Translations under genes and position numbers: made by a program
From: Paracentrotus lividus
Lineage: Eukaryota > Echinodermata > Echinoidea > Camarodonta > Echinidae
Length of the DNA stretch: 64,000 bases
Direction of reading: 5' to 3'
Assembly: GCA_940671915.1 (NCBI GenBank)
Contig: CALNVZ010001490.1
Span: forward strand, 1 to 64,000
Part shown: positions 59,690 through 64,000 of the stretch, piece after piece
Position numbering within the stretch: the first letter of the stretch is position 1
Layout: every line of letters begins with the position of its first letter
Notes under the pieces: generated by a model
The model's input: the letters and a program-made list of their open reading frames with translations, nothing else
Databases searched by the model: none
Told to the model about the DNA's origin: nothing

Positions 59690-60040
59690 CAACTTGAAAA
59701 GGGAAAATCCAGCTGGTTGGTATCGCCAAATTAAGATTCTTTCCCATCGAGATGACACACCCAATTCGATTGCGATCCCTGGTATTGACGCCAATGACTC
59801 TTCACTCCACCAAGAAGCCGCTGCTGCCATCAATGAGCATCTTATTTCCATAGCTGCTGACCTTCCTCCTCTGGACAGAGGCTCCCTTTCGGCATACTTA
59901 CCATCTGCAAGTAGATGTCCTCTTGTCCAACCATGGGAAGTACTAAACGGTTAAAAGTGTCTAAAGCAGGAATCAAAGATGATATACCTAGTAGTATCAA
60001 CGTAGTACTTTATGAGAGCGCATGATTGCAGCACTCCACA
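59690..60040 (+). pseudogene. LINE ORF2 fragment between endonuclease and reverse transcriptase
   Basis: The 86-codon frame reads KRENPAGWYRQIKILS, then GIDAND, AAAAINEHLISIAADLPPLD and LVQPWEVL, and a shifted frame continues with KAGIKDDIPS before decaying. An NPxxWY motif, an 'INEHL...I' segment and a 'K-x-GxDxIP' motif in this order mark the region just before the palm domain in LINE ORF2. No catalytic RT motif follows. It may continue the endonuclease fragment ending at 55,711 across a ~3.9-kb insertion, or be another element. Confidence 0.65.
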
Positions 60041-60345
60041 AGAGCTCTCATCTTTTTGATTATGTTTGTACGTTCTACTGTATTGTATGTTTTAAGTTTA
60101 TAACCAGCTGATAGAGTTATATGTCAGGACTCTGCTAGACTGTTTCTGGAACAAATCAGCAAGGTTGAAGTGAGTAATTTGAGTTAAACTATTTTGATAT
60201 TATTGCCCTATTTGACTGAGGAAGGAAGCCATGCTAAGTTCACCCTATAGCATGTGCTCCACTGGAAGGTATCCATCATTGTCTTGAACTTGAATACAAT
60301 AGAGGGCTTGAATAGAGGACTTAATCCCACTGATCCTCTCACACA
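60041..60345. other. Leader region upstream of the 2A-type LINE ORF
   Basis: No separate gene. It may hold the 5' untranslated region of the next LINE. It ends CCACTGATCCTCTCACACA just before the ATG. Confidence 0.45.
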
Positions 60346-61518
60346 ATGGGCTTCATTCATGTCCTCTTACTATTAGCTGCTGGTCTTCAAGTTTGTTTGA
60401 ATGACCCTTGGACATACAATGCTCAATCATTAGACGCTCACTTTGTTCAGAGTCCCCTGATCAGGAAGCATTTTCTGAAGAGAAGAATTTTGTACAATTC
60501 CAATAGCGATGCTTCCTTCCAGCTTGAAATACTCAGAGCTGGAGACATTCATAGTAACCCTGGGCCTGTTGCACATGTTAGTGAAGTGACACCACATGCT
60601 CATGTACAATACAAGTACAGTCGTGACAGTCTTCTCACTATCCAGAATGGCTGCAAGAATCGATTACCACGTGATGTTTATTCTACCATCAAGTCTCTTG
60701 GACTCAACTGTCAGAGGCCAACTCGTAGAGGAACCAGAGCGGGTCGGCAAACCAAGGCGCGGTCTCACCTCGTAACTACATTACGTCTTCCGACATCTCT
60801 TCATGCCTCTGCTACACTGAAGTCACCTACCTTCTCCGCAGCAGACACAGTTACAGCAGAGCAGCATATATCCATTGTTGAATTTACACCTAGATATGAC
60901 CAACGCCCTAGATCCCGTAGCAGAAATATCAACAACCTCATCGAGATACCGCGAGCATGCATCAATTCTACCGGACAGGACTCACTCAAAATATGTACTG
61001 CCAATTTCAGGTCATTGAGAAATAAGTCAGCAGCAGTACTGGACTATGTTTGTGATAGCAATGCCGCTCTGTATGCTATAACCGAAACGTGGCTTACAGA
61101 GAATGACGCAGCAGTCATCAATGACATCGTCCCTACAGGTCACAAATTCCTACATCACCCGCGTGCTGGTCGTCGCGGCGGAGGAACAGGTCTTTTTTAC
61201 AAAGATACCATTGATGTCCGTGAGTGCAAAGCTGGTGAGACAAAGTCATTTGAATTTGCTGAATATCATGTCACCATTGGATCGTTTCAGCTCAAACTTT
61301 TCAATTTGTATAGACCACCATACTCCGAGAATCACCGTGTTCCCATCTCCACATTCTTATCGGAATTCAGCGAGTTTATACAACCACATCTGATGTCGAG
61401 GATAAACAATACAAATATTATAGTTATATCAATGCTAAGGGGGAACTGGGTCTGCATTTACAAAAGAAAATCTATGAAAAACTTTCCTGAAACAGATAGG
61501 TTTTCAGGTTGCTCTTAA
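60346..61518 (+). pseudogene. LINE ORF2 5' part with 2A-like motif and AP endonuclease N-terminus
   Basis: The 390-codon frame starts MGFIHVLLLLAAGLQVC, a signal-peptide-like hydrophobic run. Residues 66-74 (60,541-60,567) are GDIHSNPGP, close to the ribosome-skipping 2A consensus D(V/I)ExNPGP but with His in place of Glu. A basic linker follows (about 120-145). The endonuclease starts near residue 214 with ANFRSL (Asn219), ETW (Glu247), RRGGG (276-280) and YRPPYS (322-327). Homology to the antiparallel copy ends at about 61,400, so the last ~35 residues are foreign sequence and the endonuclease is truncated. 2A-like motifs at the N-terminus of APE-type LINE proteins are known in sea urchin and amphioxus. 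Confidence 0.8.
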
Positions 61519-64000
61519 AAACATATGATGGACATGTCTAATTGTGGCAGGGAGCTATCCAGAATTTCGGTGCCACGCAAACAAAGGCACGGTCACCCAG
61601 AGTAACCTTTGTTTACAAGGTGGAAACTCAGACAGCATGGTATCATGGGACTACGAGCCTGTAGGACTGGGTGGCTGATTTAAGGTCAGGAGTTTACTGA
61701 GATAAGTGGGGCCAGCCATGGAGTGCCTTAAAGTAAGGAGGAGTATTTTGAATTTCATTCTTGACGAACTGGAAGCCAGTGCAGATCATGAAGAAGTGGG
61801 GTTACATGAGAGAATTTGGGGGAATTGCAGATAAGTTTGGCAACATGCATATTGCAATGTTGTAATTTACATACTGAGATTCTGGTAAAGCCAACCAGTA
61901 GTCCATTACAGTAGTCTAATTTGCTTGTTATAAGCATGGACTAATGTAATGATACAAGTGCGGTTAGGTATATTGCGAATGTGACGAAGGTTGTACAGAT
62001 GATAGAAGGCTGCTGGCATGTTTTGGATATATGGGTCTCCATGTTCAACTGAGAGTCGAACCAGACACCAAGGTTTTTTGCACTATAGACTGCTCGACTA
62101 CAGTGTTTCCATTTTATACGATTTATATTCAGTTTTGACACTGCCTAGGTGTTCCGATTATAAGAATTCAGTTTTGCTGTCTTGAGTTCAACTTACAACT
62201 AACATCATCTACGAAATTCTTTAGACAGTGTTCAAGAGCTGAGAACAAGACTGTTCTTGTTCCCAACTGGGCTAAATTGAAATGTAAACTGAGTATCACT
62301 GCATAGCAGTGACAAGATATTGCTGAGATATGCTTTGATGATAGAAAATGCGACTAGAATAAGGGAAAAAAAGAGCCCGAGTCTTGAGCCTTGTGGAATG
62401 CCCCATCTAACATCAAATTTCTTTGAAGTAAAATTACCAATGATATATGTTGCTCCCTATCGCACAGGTAAGACGACCCAAGACAAGACATACATGAGAT
62501 GCCAAAATCAGATTGTAAAACCTCTGCCAGTATATCTGTGATCGACCGATCGAATGCGGCACTAAGATCAAAAGTATGAGAAATGCGACCTTCTGCTGGT
62601 CCATTGCCATAAGCAGGTCATTCTTAAACTCTTAGTAAAGCGGTTTTGTACTATGGTACTTTCTATACGCCGATTGTGTATAGGAAAAGTTGTTACGAAG
62701 GAGGTGATCCTGAATTTGAGCAGTGGCTGCCCCTTCAACCAACTTTGAACACATATTGGAGGTTGCTTATTGGCCGGAAAATTGCTGAAGTTCCTTTCAG
62801 AATTTGGTTTCTTGGAATAGGTTGACCAAGGCAAGTTTCCAACCTGAATGAAAACTTTCCATTACATAATGACAAGTTTATGATTTTTGTAATCACAGGT
62901 AGTAAGGTATCTAAACATTCTACAACTAATCTTGTTGCATTGGATCAATGGAACATGATTTTTTTACTGAGGTTCATAATAAAGTTTCCGAACATCACTT
63001 TGACATAATACGTGAAATTTTCAAACTTGGGTGGAATGGTTGAGGGTGAGTATTCAAAGGAATTATCAACACTGATATCCTCTTCGCGTAACACTGATCT
63101 CGATATCACAATGAATTTGACACCTTTTGTTCGAAAAAATTCACCAAGTCCATTGACAAAATCATGGCTATCAACACCAGGAGGTTGACAGTATCACTTT
63201 TTGTCATGTCACAAAGGATTTTGTTACACCAAAGAGTTTCCTTTGATTTGAGCTATTGTCAGTAATACAGTCAGTATAATACTTAGTACGAGCATTATTC
63301 ATTACAAACAAAACTTGTTTCGAGCTAATTTAAAAGCATTGTATCAGAGACCGACTGAGATTTCCGCCACTTCTTTTTCTGCTTCCTTCTCTTTCTTTTC
63401 CATTCTTACATCATCAGTAAACCATGGCACTCTGGGACGATTATTAACCTGTTTTAAACACAGAGGAGCATGCTTATCTAGAACAGACCGTAAAGTAGAA
63501 TTATAAGATGAGGCTAAGTCATCAAGAGAATCAGGAGGGTTTAAACATAGCTCACTTGAACGAGGTCATTAATAACAGAATCAAAATTAACAGTGGAGAG
63601 TTTGCGAAAGGAGACCTCATTTACAGACAAAGAAGGTTTACAAACTTTAAGCGTACAGAAAACAGACATGTGGTCAGACACCAATGAACCTGACAAGGTG
63701 CCCTAATACAATATCATCAGATTGACGAGTTATAAACAGATCTAAGGTATGACCTTGTACATGAGTAGCTACATTAACATGTTGAATACATCCAATAGAT
63801 TCTAACAGATCTCTAAACGATCTTGACTCGGGTTATCAAAAACATCAACATGAATATTATAGTCTCCAGTCAAAATAATAGGAATGTTCGACACAAGAGT
63901 GTTGTATAAACTCGCTGAATTCCGATAAGAATGTGGAGATGGAACACGGTGATTCTCGGAGTATGGTGGTCTATACAAATTGAAAAGTTTGAGCTGAAAC
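61430..64000 (-). pseudogene. LINE ORF2, endonuclease to 3' end, antiparallel copy
   Basis: Read on the minus strand from the window end. Sequence identical or nearly so to 61,264-61,400 comes first, then the TGDYNIH motif (about 63,842-63,876), SDHMS (about 63,665-63,680) and PWFTDD (about 63,403-63,430). The reverse transcriptase follows: LLMAMDQ (about 62,590-62,620), GIPQGS (about 62,385-62,403), and the catalytic YADD region near 62,290-62,312, where a one-base loss breaks the frame. Then come LGVWFDSQLNMETHISK (about 62,045-62,095), LDYCNGLLVG (about 61,892-61,922), LHWLPV (about 61,760-61,780) and LKTYLF (about 61,495-61,512). Many frameshifts and stops make it dead. The motif order fits the CR1/L2 group. 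Confidence 0.8.

Larger units (their letters stand above)
45431..60470 (-). repeat. Right arm of giant inverted duplication
   Basis: Partner of 29,580-45,200. The match ends at about 60,470 only because the left arm stops at the 25-N gap, so the true extent of the duplication is unknown. Reading frames are better preserved here than in the left arm, most clearly in LINE ORF1. Confidence 0.9.

Overview
This is eukaryotic, repeat-dominated animal DNA, most likely from an echinoderm and plausibly a sea urchin. It is AT-rich, dense in homopolymers and microsatellites, and built from nested transposable elements: LINE fragments, palindromic TIR elements and foldback elements with minisatellite arms. 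The species guess rests on repeat style (frequent TAGGCCTA-like words, foldback elements with tandem-repeat arms, a LINE with a 2A-like motif) and was not tested by any search. I see no bacterial-type operon, rRNA, tRNA or CRISPR array. The only host-gene signal is a pair of exon-like blocks at 1456-1635 and 2034-2105 (+), joined in phase 0 by an apparent GC-AG intron.

Layout. 1-2.1 kb: host exons and introns. 2.1-13.3 kb: accessory DNA with a hairpin element (4.15 kb), a 983-bp palindromic Tc1/mariner-like element (6.04-7.03 kb), a 5'-truncated LINE reverse transcriptase (8.66-9.35 kb), microsatellites and a small TIR element (12.97-13.28 kb). 13.3-18.0 kb: two joined foldback elements made of a 16-bp minisatellite, a fixed 'unit A', a 41-bp tandem array and a central segment L that occurs in both orientations; a 25-N gap lies at 17.83 kb. 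19.05-19.97 kb: the 5' half of a LINE ORF1. 19.97-29.55 kb: a TTAA-type terminal repeat, a nested palindromic insertion, a CTAATTAGC-rich repeat and a large foldback element that starts CAGTGGCGTATCTAGG, carries inverted minisatellites and repeats the RFX X-box-like word GTTGCCTAGCAAC. 29.58-60.47 kb: a giant near-perfect inverted duplication centred near 45.3 kb. 60.35-64.0 kb: a LINE ORF with a 2A-like motif, facing an antiparallel copy of its own family.

How the pieces fit. The 5' half of the LINE ORF1 (19,049-19,966) and its 3' half (49,342-50,765) lie on the same strand and join in register across an element with matching inverted ends (GGGCCTGTCCCAC...) and TAAA/TTAA flanks. Everything between 19,967 and 49,337 therefore behaves like one insertion into that LINE. 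The left arm of the giant palindrome (29.58-43.36 kb) is an extra inverted copy of what lies right of the element. Arm differences are mostly 1-2 base indels, the left arm starts at a 25-N gap, and a 217-N gap lies where the mirror of a poly-C segment should be. A misplaced second haplotype or a long-read foldback artefact is therefore at least as likely as a true 31-kb palindrome. What survives either reading is a modular foldback transposon with X-box-like sites, nested in a LINE whose ORF1 carries an SGNH-hydrolase domain.
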